A DNA stretch of 64,000 nt from Pseudeuparius sepicola (lineage: Eukaryota; Arthropoda; Insecta; Coleoptera; Anthribidae), in the NCBI GenBank assembly GCA_963920635.1, contig OY987298.1, positions 26,390,647-26,454,646 of the forward strand, in the 5' to 3' direction. Position numbers and translations under genes: made by a program. The first letter of the stretch is position 1. The number at the start of each line of letters is the position of its first letter. Of this stretch, positions 37,001 to 51,300 are shown piece after piece. The notes under the pieces are model-generated. The model did not search any database, had not been told where the DNA came from, and saw only the letters and a list, made by a program, of their open reading frames with translations.

Positions 37001-40000
37001 GAAGACCCCTTTTTCAATCAACGACACTATTTTGTAGTACTGACTTACCTATACATACTGTTTTCTCTACAGCCACAGTTACGTCATATTCGACACTGCA
37101 GTGATCAAAAGTGTCATAAAATGCGATGATACCGCGGCAAGTCCGTAGGTACCCCAAACAGCAAGTGGAGGTAAAAAATGGGTATAGGTACTATAGGTAC
37201 CTACTTCAATACCCACTGCCCAAATTTATTTTATCAATCAAAAAAATAGATACGTATTGAGTAGGGACCGGTAGGGACCTTTAAAAAACGCCCGTTGAAG
37301 TCTCCCAGAATAAAACGGAATCACACCCAGAATATAATAAAATAATAGTATATTTTCATTACGAGTCTGGAAATAAAGATTTTTCCGTGCGTGCGTGAAG
37401 TCATGCAAGCACGGAAAAATCTATTTCTGGACGTGTAATGAACGATATTTTTTATTATACTTCTTTGAAAACGGAAACTTAAAATATTTTATCGGCATAT
37501 TATAATAAATTTAATTGACAAAAAAAATAAACAATGCAGACAATATAGTGTTTGGTATGTATATGATGCGTTTCCATGGTTACTCTCAAATTATTTCAAA
37601 GGTGCTTTGTTGTAAATTAGTTATTGTCAGATAAGGTGAATAAAACGTCAAAAATATTACAGAAATGTATCTAAATATTGAAACACTTACGAATTAAAAT
37701 ACAAAATAGGTACATGTTAAATATCAGAGAGCATATAGAGTATCTTAAATTTAGTTTACTTTGCTGTATATTTCTATTTTATAGCCATATATTCGGTATT
37801 TTTAATCAGGGCACGGAAAGTTTTCTCATGCGCTGTTTCCGTGCGCCAGCCCGAAAAACCCCATCTTTCATTATTGCTAAAACAGGCGAAAATAAGGTGT
37901 TTTCAAAGAAGTATAATAAAAATAAAATTTTGTCGATAAATTCTTAAATGTATTTAAATCTAATAAAACATTAAGGATTTTTTCGCGAGTTCTATGTACT
38001 TACGGCACACTGTGCCTACGGTGCAAATAGGATTGGATAAAATAGTGCTATCCCCCACCACAACAATTTTGGATCTCCCGTCTCTCTGGCGAAAATGCAG
38101 AGTGCAAAGATTTCAGAGAAATAACAAAATTTCTCTTATTCAAAGGTCAACCAAACACCAAACATAATATTGAATTGAATTGAATTTTATTTCTATAGTT
38201 GACACTTCTTAATCCCGCTAATATGATATCGAGAGCGCGAACAAGAATATTTAGCGGAGCCAAAGTAATGACCCAATTAAGTTGCTTACATCATATCACC
38301 TTCTCGTGAAAAGGAAGCACTCGCGAAAAAATCCTTTGTATTGTACTTACAATTTGAATAACTAGAGTCTGTGTAAATTGCGCTATCCCTTTCTGGATTG
38401 TACATGGAGAACGAACTTTCGAAAAGTGGTGGCGTTTCTTGGAGATAATGGGGATCCATGGACGTTTGACTGTGCCTGTCTTTTGATATTATCGACTTTG
38501 TGTCACTTAGACTGCTCCTATTACTATAAAATCACCATTAATTTTAACAGTCCTAAATTTATGCAACTATAGTGTGCAAAGCACTACTTTAGCCCACGAG
38601 AATGATAGTATCTTGAGGAGGTCGAAGGCTGGGTGAAAATATCATTCGGGTGCACTAAAGGCATACAATATTTTTTCTACAACCGGTTTTAGTATATAAA
38701 AAAGCAACCTGAAATAGTTCTAAACTTTTTCGCACTGTTTTGAAACAATGGAAAAATCACGTAGTTTGTGCATCGAAAAAATGATTTAATGTCTATTTTT
38801 TATTGACGGTTGTACAAACAATATATAGCGTTAAGCCACAAGTACCATGTGATATATTATATAAATACGTATATATTTTTACACCCCCCTTATTTTCTAT
38901 ATTTTTGAAGTTAGGAAAAAAGTTTCAGATAAAAGTTGTAGAAGCCAAAGCAAGCTTTTTCAGCATTTATTTAGTTTTATACAGGGTGTTCAGAAAAGCG
39001 TTGCCAAACCAAACTTATGTTTTTTTAATGGAACACCCTGTATATTTTTAGATATTTGAAATCTGCTCATTGTCACAATTTCAATGATGTAGGTATACGG
39101 TTGTTTCATTGTCTCATCGTCCAAAGTCTACTTGTTAAAAGGGCGCGCTTCCAATTATTATCATACACATGAAATCATAAAAGCCATAAGCCTTGTCTAT
39201 TATTAGTAATTATTGATAACTACTTAAGTAAATCATTAGGTGTTATATATTTTTGGAATGGTAATTTTTTGTTCTATTAAAAAATGGGTGTTCCATTTAA
39301 AAAATATTTTTTTATCGGTAACTCTTAAACCATTGACTTGAAAAAAATGTAGTAGCCATCCATTGGATTCAACGTAGAAAAGTGCTTTAGGATTGTTTTT
39401 ACAGAAGCACAAAATTTTCAACCCGAAAGAAGTTACGGCCACTTTTCGAAAAAGCACATTTTTCGAAAAACGCCCTGTAACTCAAAAACGGTGACAGATA
39501 TCGATTTGCGGTTTTTGCCATTAAGTTTATCATAAAAAATGAGCCTCAGACACCGATATCAGTTTCCGTCTATCTCCGTCAAAAATAGGAGTTTCCCTTT
39601 AAAAGTCCTCCACAGCATCTTTGGTTTTCGTTTAAAACAAATAAAAACGAAAATTACAATTTTCACTTCCGTTTCGAATATTTTCTAAACAAAAAGAGAA
39701 AGTCCGAATTTCTATTATACCAGGCACCAAATTTCGCAACTTTGCCCTAATTTGACAGACTTCACATCCCTTAAGACTGGACCAACACACTATATTAAAG
39801 ACCCGAGCATGATGTCATATTTCATTGTTGTTTACGGACTGGGGTGGCGCTACCCGACGAAAAAAATGGCGACAGACTTATTATAGATTATAGGGGGGTA
39901 TTCTGTGGTTATTGGTATGTCGGTTTGTGACGTTTAAAATGTCCCAAATTTTAAATATACAGCTTTATTACGATTTACCTTCTTTTTACGGTAACGAATT

Positions 40001-43000
40001 GTCTTTGCGTCCAGTAGTTGGAAGTTTTATCCTAGCTTTTATAGGAAGATTTGTTTGTGATAACATGAAATTTCTATGCACATGGAACCATTAGTGAATT
40101 GCAGAAGAATAAACACTATTTTGGAATTATGGGATGATACGATCATCTGATATTATTTTGGAAGAGTATTTTGTAACGTATGCTAATATGAAATTTTGTT
40201 TATAGCTCCAAAGTGAACCAACAGCCCTCCATTTAAAGAAGAAACTGAAAAATCGAATGCGTTTTATGCTTACTTACACTTACACTACAACTAGCCATGG
40301 ACTTCATTTCAAACTAAAAGGTACCAAATACTCTTGCTTGCTTTTTAGACTCGCTTTTCTTGTAAATATTAAATTCGTTGTAACCTTAGACAAGGGAGGG
40401 GAGACAACGCGTAACGTGTATTTACGGACCAAAGCAGAGTGTGCCCTAATACAACAATGCTACGCCATAATTTGGTTCCAAACGTCGTGTGTGACAGCAG
40501 GTTTAGTTTTTGTGATTTTATGCTCATACGGACTGAAGACCTATTGTTATTTTTGTGACATCATAATGGTGTTTTGTTCAGCTTTTGGTTGCAAAAGGCG
40601 AGGTGAACAGAAACTATCAGGAATAACTTTTGATAGGTAAATATTTATAGTTAGAAAAAATAGCTTCAAGGAAAAAAGACGTTGTATTATTTGTATACCG
40701 CCTCAAACAACTAAAATTTTGTTGCTTTGTCGAAATTTGGTCCCTTTACAAACCAACAGTAATGCTTTATAGGCATTTTTGATTCTTTACCAGTCCCACG
40801 CGTTACGCCACTGGTGGTGCCTAACTGGGAACACTCAATTTGGCCAGATTATTCGTCCTCTCTCCCCTCCCTTCCCTTGTCTAAGGTTGTAACAGACAGA
40901 TTTGCGTGTTTTCATTTTATAAAAGATTCTGCAACAATGGTGTCTAGTCTAACCTAACCACCATGTAAATTTGTTTCGTCGTGTGGCGCCAGTGGCGATC
41001 GCCTGAAACAGCGCTAGGCACAGGTCTAATATAGTGTTGGTCCAGCTTAAGATCTTCGGAATGAAATTCGGGTACCCCGTACAGGGTCGTCAGTTAAACT
41101 CCTCGTAGCTTTTTGCTAATTTATTATAATAATCCTGGTGTCAAAATAAGGACCCCTCACCTGCGCTGCACGAGCCTGGTCATTATCGCCTTAAGCCCCA
41201 AAAGCAGGGCGATGAACAGCACCAGCACAATACAGAAGACCACAATCCTCCAGGTGATCATCGATTCAAAGTTGGGACCGGAGTCCTCTGCGAGTCCCAA
41301 CGGGGCGATGTACTTGCCGAACAGTCTGTCCCACATGATACTTAAGTGCCTGGAGTTCAGTTGGTACCCGGTCCACTGAGACTGGGCGTCCGGGTCTTGA
41401 GAGACTGGCACCCTGAAGATGATCCTGGCGCAGAGGCTCTCGTGCCATGCAAGGGGACACAGGTCGATGTCGTCGAATATCACGTTATCAATGCTGGAAA
41501 AATTGAAGAAACATTGATAAACACTATATACAAGTTACAGAGACAGTGAATCAAAACACTGGCAACCACTGGGTCGCGATGTGACCTATTCTCTTATTGG
41601 TCTGGCCCTCGTAAAATCTCAAGTGTTTAGGCGGCGAGCGGAATGCAGGGCCGGCTCTTCCCTCAGTCGAGTTTCCTGCATATTTTAGATCGGATCGCGA
41701 GCAGTATACTCTATAAATTTATTTTGCTACTTAATTTAAAGAACTTTATAAAGATCCACGAAAGGTAAAAACACAATTTTGGAACTTCTGAAAGCATTAG
41801 TTCAGAATTACAAGCCCCACTTGGAATCTCATATTAGTCAAACCCTGGTAATTGATCGCAACGCGTTCATGTGATTTTGTTTATATCTACTGCCGCTGTA
41901 ACTTGGATAGACTTTAGAATATAGCCTATAGTCCAAAGCACGAAAGAAAACGTTTCTAAAGAATGCGAGATTTCCTATACGAGTTGTCGTTATTTATTGG
42001 CGAATACAAGTTTTATCATATTTATCATATAAAATAAAGCTCGCATCACGGGACCACTTACCCATTTTTGTTTATCATTTATTTTTAACGTGGTGTGATA
42101 AAACACCTATTATATTTTTTTCAACATCGTCGCGTCTACCCTGCATCGTCTTTGAAATACGGCAACACAGCACTTCTACCAAGCAGTCGGCTGACAAAAG
42201 CAGTTAGCCAACGCGTTTTGTTCGCACGCTATTTACCGCATTTTTATGACGTTTAAACATACATTTTTTTTGTCATTTATTTAGGAAGATGAAGTGGTTA
42301 TAATTTCGATGTAATATAATAGCCCTTGTAATAAATTCTATTCACATTAAAAAGTAAAAAGGGCCGAATCCTTTACTATTGCATCCTCAAGTTCAAAGAC
42401 GTTTTTTTGAAAACTTCTACAGTAATCGCAATGAATGAAGATAAACTTTTTATGTCAAAAGCTCCGCAAAATACAATATTATATGCTCCAGGATTAAAAA
42501 TTCAAAAACGACAAATAATTATAAAAATATCCCACTCTCTATCAAAAATTACCACCTATATGAGTGATAGGTACATACGGCGTTTCAATTAAATAGGAAT
42601 TTTTGTATCACCATAAATAGATGCAATTGGGTATCTACAATAACTTTTACAGGGTGCCCAATTTAGATGGAATAATGGATATAACTTTTTATAAAAAAAT
42701 GTTTCAGACAAAAGTTTTTGAGTTAATCTATCTGCATATTTTGGTGGCCAGTCATTTCGTTGCTATGGTAAATGGCACTATACACTTTTCTGTTCAAATT
42801 TGGAATCAGCTCCTTTTTGTGCATATACAAACATGTAAAATTTCATTGGGGTTGCATAAGAAAATATTTTGAGAAAAAGTAGAATTTCTGCAAGTAGGTA
42901 CTCCAAAATTTAAATTCGAAAGCGTTGCCTAAAAAGTAGGCCACGCCTAATAAAAATTTTGACACTTACGTATGTAATTCTGTAACTAAAGAACGGTGAC

Positions 43001-45282
43001 AGATATGCATATTTTGGTGACCTTGAATTTTTTGGGAGCCAGTCATTTCGTTGCTATGGTAACCAACTTTGTTTTTTTAAATGGCACTATATACTTTTCT
43101 GTTCAAATTTGGAATCAGCTCCTTTTTGTGCATACGAACATGTACAATTTCATTGGGGTTGCATAAGAAAATTTTTGAGAAACGGTAGAATTTCTGCAAG
43201 TAGGTACTCCAAAATTTCAATTCGAAAGCGTTGCCTAAAAAGTAGGCCATGCCTAATAAAAATTTTGACACTTACGTATGTAATTCCGACAACCGCATTA
43301 TTGGTCCATTTATTATCAATGGTAATTTGACTGGCGAAAGGTATTTGGATCTTTTCCAAAATGAGGTGATTCCTGCCCTTGGTATGCCAATCCAGGATAT
43401 CTGATTCTAGCCCATTACCACCGTGCGCCGCTATTTAAACCAAGTCTTCCCACAATCTTGGATTGGCAGAATAGGGGCCATAGAATGGCCTCCGAAATTA
43501 GGCATGGCCTACTTTTTAGGCAAAGCTCTCTTCTGCGTACTTGCAGAAATTATACTTTGTCTCAAAAATTTTCTTATACAACCCCAATGGAATTTTACAT
43601 GTTCGTATGCACAAAAAGGAGCTGATTCCAAATTTGAACAGAAAAGTGTATGGTGCCATTTAAAAAAAAACAAAGTTGGTTGCCTTAGCAACGAAATTAC
43701 TGGCTCCCAAAAAAATCCAAGGTCACCAAAATATGCAGATAGATCAACTAAAAAGGTGTATTTAAAAGTTATATCCATTATTCCATCTAAATTTGGGCAC
43801 CCTATATACGAAACATTTTTTTTCTATAACGAAAAATAACATAGTTAAGAGGGTAAATACACCTGTACATTGTGTATATACAGTGTGTCCACGGATTGTT
43901 GTCGGAATAGATGTTAATGAAAGAAAAATTCTAATTCCAATTTGACCATTTGGGCTCCAGGCCTGCTTGTCTATAATAGGAATTAATTTTCACCATATTT
44001 GCAATTTTGAGAAAAAATCAAGTAGGCCTTGACAGGAACGATTAACACACATTTGCAAGATTCTACATATTACCTACATATATTTGCTAAGATTCTACAT
44101 ATTATCACAGAAAATATAGTTCCACAACAGAAAGCTCCCTAACAATACCTGTCAAATGGACTCCAACTACAGACTCCAAAAACAAGCAGCTTGCATTTCC
44201 TATGAAATAATATTTTCCCAAAATATAATCTTTCTAATTCCTAGATTAGCCAACATTTAATAGTGGACCTCAATATCAATGCATTTGGAAAATATTAAGC
44301 TTCAAAGTTGGAGTCCATTTGACAGCTGTCATTAAGGAGCTCTCTGTTCTGAATATATTTTCTGTGATATTATGTAAAATGGACAAAAATCAAAGTAGGC
44401 TAATTACTTTGAAAATCAGTAGAGCGACATAATTTTGAATTCTAAGCAACTTTTTCGAATAACATTTTTCGGTATCTTGTCCAGAAAAGACACTTATTCT
44501 ATACCGAAAATAAATAAATTGTTCCTGTCAAGGGTTACTTGATTTCTCAAAATTACAAATATGGTGAAAGGACCCCAATGTATATTATTGCAGTGGGGAG
44601 TGTGAGTGAAACCCCACACCTGACACCATTCGTCTTCAAGTAATACACAACAATTATTGTGTTCGTTTTGTTTACGGGATGCGACGTTTTGACCATGTCT
44701 CTGCAAAATACCTTGAGTTAAAATGGCTGAAATTTGGAACTAGGGTTAACTATCTCTATCTCGTGTTCTTGCGTAGGCTTTTCATTACCTCTACCCCCTC
44801 GTATCTTAGAGAGAAACTAATACTGAGGGATGAAGCGCATAATGTGACCATACGGCATGGTATGACGGTCTCTATTCCTGCCCATCGAACGGCCCTATTT
44901 CGGCGTTGCTTCTCATACCGCTCAGCACTCTTATATAATAACATACCAGCAAGCTTTAAGTGCCTACCGCTTTATAAATTTCGCTTGCAAGTCAAAGAAT
45001 TTTTATTATATCCTTGATCAAGTATCAGTTATCTATTTTTTATATTTGATTATCTCTCTGTTTATTTTCTCTTTCTTCTTGTTCTTGTTTTTTTTTCTTT
45101 TCTCCTTGTGAAATCACTTAAACAATGTCACCATGTTGGTTTTTTATATTTTTATATTCCTCTAACAACTGTCATGCTCGGTGTTAGCGGTTAAGTGTAA
45201 GAGTAGCCTGGCTAAACTTCGCCGCTAACACCTCTCATTAGTGAATTGTAGTGCCTTGCACCAATTTGCATCAATAAAGACA

Positions 45283-45316
<34 letters not shown>

Positions 45317-48300
45317 TGTAGGGCAATAATGGCTCTTCTTCACTAGATTAAAGCATCGAGTAAAACAATATACTGGGTTATTGGTAATTCGATACATTCC
45401 TTTGGAGATGTGATAGGAGAGGAGGTAAGGAGTAAATTTAATCCTATATGCATTATGCAGTATTAAAACTCATTTTTTTAAATATTTTTAACAACTTTTT
45501 ATTTAAATTTTTCCTATGATCTAAATATTTCCGGACTTTATTCATTCCAAACATAAGACCATAATGTTGGGCAAGTAATCCAGTTGAAAAGTTTTAAAAA
45601 AATCTGTAGATTTTTTGTCTACTAAGAAAAATTGAAATATCTCAAAAACTATTGTATATATTGAGTTTTGTATAATGCATATTAGGATTAAATTTACTCC
45701 TTACCTCCTCCCCTATCCAAAGGAGTGTATCGAATTACCAATAACCCTGTATATTTTAAAATATATATTTTTTACTCGATGATTAAAGTTAGGTAATTGG
45801 TATACTGAAAAAGGTATAACTTCAGTATTTTCATGTAATAGAGCTCGATTTTCCATGAAGGTACCACACAATATTTAAAACGTGAGAATGAGACGTAAGC
45901 AGGACGTTGAAAACAACGCTAAAATTGAAGCAATTGCGGTTTGGGGATCATGACGTCACTTTTCTAGGAAATGTGACCTTATTTAATTTTACAGCATATC
46001 TACTTCATTATAAACTTTTAAAAAATAGTTTGAAAAACTCCCATTAAAACTTTACTTCCACCACTATCAAATTAAATTATATATTATTAGTTAGTATATT
46101 TTCTGTGATATCATGCTATCTTAAAAGGGCCACTTGCAAAGTTCTGACAATAAGGACATTCTTTGTAGCTCCCTGTTGGTTCACTAAACTGTCAAAATCT
46201 CTAATCTAACTTTCATTGTCAATCACGCAAAAATCCAAAACTGGATATGAAAAACAGAGTTTATTCATTGAATAAAATATTATAAGATATGTAACGAGGA
46301 ACAAGAGATATCAGATTAGCAGTTCTTGGTACCAAAGTAACGTTATTATGTCGCCATTTATCTTTGAACACAATGTTGACACAACAATTCATTTGGCATT
46401 GCGTTTTAACTCATTTTTAATCAATAGATGGTAACAGCAGACTACTTCAGCACGGGCGAACTATCAAATTTGACAGCAGTTGTTCCTCTTATGGTATAAC
46501 ATTTTACTCAATGGTTTATTGTTTATCTGCAGTTATTCTGATAAGTGTGGCGTGTGGTGTAAACGTGGTGCCGGGTGTGGGGTGCTAACTAATACACACG
46601 CTAATTATGAATTAGGTATCGTAAAGAAATAAGCGTGTGATTTTGTTAAAACAAATTCTTACGTTATCGATTGATTGAGGAAGATATTCTCCGTGGCGCA
46701 ATATTCGACGGCCATGCCGGCAACGGCGGCCCTAAACTCCTTCTCCAAAACGGTACCATTGCCAAATTCTTCGGGGCGGCTTCCGTAAAGAAACACAGTC
46801 AAGCTGGTGGAATCGTTCACAGACGCTGTTGGTAAATAAATTTCGGTAGTGGGCTCATCAGTTGAAGGCGCCTCCCCTGCCAATACAATCATAATAATGT
46901 TTCAAATAAAAATACATTCATCTGTTATAAGTAATTCGTTAGGCAGCAAGTGAGAAACAGGAATTAAGTACGCGACACGTGTTTATAGATGGGTATCTAA
47001 AGTCTATCCAAGCATTGAGTAAAGGAATAACTTTACTCAATGATCCAAGTTACAGCGGCAGTAGATATAAACAAAGTCACATGACCGCATTGCGATCGAT
47101 TACCAGGGTCTGACTAATATGAGATTCCCAGTGGCTTGTAATTCTGAACTAATTCTTTTAGAACTTCTAAAAATTGTGTTTTTACCTTTCGTGGATCTTT
47201 ATAAATTTCCTTAAATTAAGTAGCAAAATAAATTTACGAATTTACGCGATCCGATCTAAAATATGCAGGAAACTCGACTGAGGGAAGAGCCGCCCCTGCA
47301 TTCTGCTCGCCGCGTAAACACCTGACATTTTATGGCGGCCAGACCAATAAGAGAATAGGTCACGTGGTGGCCAATGTTTTGATCCACTGCCTCTATAACT
47401 TGGATAGACTTTAATATCCCATCTCTCATATTATGCAAAATTTAATTCAAATTATTTTAAATCATCATATGTATTTCTTTTGAAAGTCCCATTTTTGAAA
47501 TAAAATTACCTATAACTAGGTAGGTATAATACAGGGACTCTTTAAAGTAAGGGGATCCAGCATTATACTTTCCAAAGTGAGGCCTATTCTTTCCTCATTC
47601 GAATGGTATTAGTGATGCCAAGTATGCCATTTTACTGGAGAATCTATGAATATAACAGGTACTTTGATTGTTAGTAAAAATTAATAATGGTTTCCATGAT
47701 TTCGAAAAATCAGACTTGACAATGTTGTGTCTACAAGTGCAGAATATGGCAACTGTCAAATCCAACAAATTTATTTTATGGTTGAAATTGATTTCCAGTA
47801 ATTATTTCCACGAATTTAAGTAATAAGTATGGAAAGTCAGTGCCGATTTTGCTTATTTAAAAATTTGTCGCTATTGCACCTTGTTGCCAGGTTCCTCAAT
47901 CCATTTGTAATATGCGTATACTTGAACTCTCTTCCCTTGTTTATTGTATATTACCCAAAGAACTTTCACAGATTTCGGGATGGACTAATAAGATTAGGTC
48001 TAGTAGTTCTAATCATGTAGTTTTTCTCGGTGTTCATTATAAAATTTTTGTAATTTTATTTCTCTCCCAGGGTAGGAAAAAAGACCTGACTGAAGCTACC
48101 TGCTTTGATAATTTAAAATTTACGAAATACGATTCTTGTTTTGAACTACTTACTTATACGTAATGCCCACGTAATGGGAATTGTAGGATTACTAAAGGTG
48201 AGACAAGAAAAATCTGGTTGCATTTATTGGGACTACTATAGGCGGCCGCATTACTCGTACCTTTAATTGACACATCTGAGTATCTGGAAGTTAAAAAACT

Positions 48301-51300
48301 TAAAAATTGTAAATTATGATGGGAAATATTATGCCACTGGCATGTCACATAAGGGAACGCCACAAACTGCCGAATGTGCATATTGCCGAAAACCCGAACG
48401 ACGGCCGAACCGACCCGATCTTTTCGACAAAATTGTTTTGATGAGGGTGACAGAATATCCACTAGAACAGGACATGAAGCTGCTTACCTTTGATCGTATA
48501 GAGAAAATTGACGATATAACATCGAAACCCGCGGAAAATCCGAAATTTTGAAAGATTTATGCCGTGTTTACGTCCGGCCCGGCCGCTGTTTTCGCCCGAC
48601 ATTCGGCGCGCGCCGAATGTCGGGACTGTGAAATACAGGGTCCCCTTATTTTAAAGAGTACCTGGTATAATATAAAAGAGCAAGTCGCAAAAACTCTAAG
48701 AGATATTTCTATAGTGTTATTTTATATTATAAACTTTTATATTAGAGAACTTTACTAAAACTTTAATAATTTTTCTTGTTAGGACCATCTGAAAAATAAT
48801 AAAAATACTAGTGGTATAATACATCTCATTATTATTAAAATCAACCTGTAGGTAATCTCGGGCTTGGGCACCAAAAAATCTTTAAGAATAACATTGGGAA
48901 ATTACCTCCAAGCTAGTAACATTTTTTTCAGGCAACAGTGGTAGTACCTACCTATGTACTTTGTGTAATGATGTGTAGTGATGATATAAAATAAAAGTAC
49001 AGCATAAAAATAAGCTACGATAAAAGTCTTCTAATGAGAACTAATATTTATCTCCCTAGGTAAATAATGATAATAAAAAAATACCTATGTACACGGTGTC
49101 CAACTTTAAAACTGTACAAATCCGTAAAATCTTCATTTTTGGAGATAATCGCCCAAGCTTTTTTTGTTTGAAAGTCCTTCAAAAACCGCGTCTTTTGACC
49201 TTCCTGCCATTTTCAAAATGCAAATCCAGGGCCGGGTGCGATTTTTTTATACCCCAAATTTTCACGAAAACCATTTAGCGATTTTTTTTTATTTAAAATC
49301 TAACCACACAGCATTAATCAAAACACACCAAAACCCTCATATACCAAATTTAAAAAAAAAATATACAGGGAGCTCCATTCTGTAGGGTGTCAAAGTTGAG
49401 CAAAATAGTAATTTTAAAGACATCTGGCGAGTCAAGTGTGCCACGGAATCCCTTCAAAACAGTCGAATGGTCAACAGGACCACTCAAAATGTTGATGTGA
49501 AAATATTTACTAGAAAAATATACAGGGTATTTTTCTATGAGCCATTTCAAAAGTCTGAAATTTTATGAAACTTATACGGATCAAGAGTGCTCTGGAATCA
49601 TTGAAAAAATATTGATAAACACAAAAGTAATGTATTTCTTTACAAAAATGCTAACTAACAAATAAAAACAATTTAAATTATTGGACCTTTCTCAACAAAG
49701 TCACTGTCTAAGATGATACATTTTCTGTGCGTTTCCTGTTGTGTCACACTAGCCACCTTAACTGATATGGATTTACTGACTGACAGGCTTCTGTATTTTT
49801 TAGATTTAGTTCGTTTATAGTGTGTGGAGCGGCTTTGATGTACTCGATTTTTGACCAGTATAAAATCCCAAAAATTCAGTAATTTGAGATGGCACAGATA
49901 AGAATACTTTGTATATTTTGTATCGGACCTTTGCACACCAACACCTTGAGTGGTTCTATTGACCATTCATCTGTTTTGAGGGGACTCCATGGCACACTTA
50001 ACTTGGCAAAATTCCTATTTTGGTCAACTTTGACACCCTGCAGAATGGAACTCTCTGTATATTTTTTACTGTATAAATTTATTATATAGGGGTTTTGGAG
50101 TGTTTTGATTAACACTGTGGGGTCAAATTTTAAATAAAAAAATCGCTAAATGGTTTTCGTGAAAATCGAAGGTATAAAAAAATCGCAGCATGCCCTGGAT
50201 TTGCATTTCGAAAATGGCAGGAAGGTCAAAACAAGCAGTTTTTGAAGGCCTTTCAAACAAAAAAAGTTTAAGCTTTTGTCTCCAAAAATGAATATTTTAC
50301 GGATTTGTACAGTTGTAAAGTTGGACACTCTGTAGGTAAATAATGAAAAACCTTCTACATGACATTTAAAAATTAGTTTCATTTGATCAGCTTGACAACT
50401 GAACTCCCAGGCTACTTGATATTTCGAAGTATTTAAAAAAAGCGAGAAATGACTAAAATATCAAAATCTAATCAAATAATATGTGAAATATGTCAATATT
50501 TCAATGTTAGTAGTAAAAAAAATTCTATATACACTTCGGTTAAGCAGGCCATTATTTACCGAGCATTTTTATATCCTGAGGCGCGTAGCTAAGTGTACAA
50601 TATACTATTTTTTAATACTAACCTGAGAAATCACCATTATGTACCTCCTCTAATGAGAAGTAATATTTCTCTCCCTAGGTATATTATACTACGCGCCTCA
50701 GGATATAAAAATGCTCTGTAAATAATGGCTCACTTTTCAACCTAAGTGTATAATATACTATTACTTACCCAATCTGGTGAACACAGCAGTAAATACACTT
50801 GGAGGAGATCCAGAAAATTCCGCCTTCAATTCATTATTATTATATATAAAGCTATAATTTTGATTGAGAACATAGGAAAATATTAAACTTTTAGTGGTGT
50901 CAGTTTCATCAGCACCTACATAAAGGAAAAACAACGTCTTAGAAGATCCAAACTTGAAATGTGGAAAGAATGATTAATAATTATAATATTTATATGAGTG
51001 TCAGAGCGTCTGAAGAAATAATTTGCTTTAAAATCTACTAACCATCCTTGATGGTTGCAAATTCATTGTTTTCTCCATTTAAGTCGCACTTGGTGATGTT
51101 GACCTTGATCAAGTAACCACTATCAGCACTGACTGCCACCGTTTCAGATTCTGTCGGTGACCATGTTACTGGTGATTCGTCTGATAAGTAAATAGTTGTT
51201 GGACCATCATTTTGGGCTAAAGCTGCAAAAATGCATATGTATTACAATGAATACCTACCAGAATTTTATCTTTGTAGGTTTTTTTACAACTACAACTACG

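Noticed and set aside
37678..37947. 89-codon plus-strand frame
   Set aside because: No domain, AT-rich, in intron 7 of the membrane-protein gene on the opposite strand.
48267..48551. 94-codon frame with CAYCRKPERR
   Set aside because: Overlaps a repeat shared in inverted form with 34817-35369; a lone CxxC is not enough for a zinc finger, and it lies in an intron of the membrane-protein gene.
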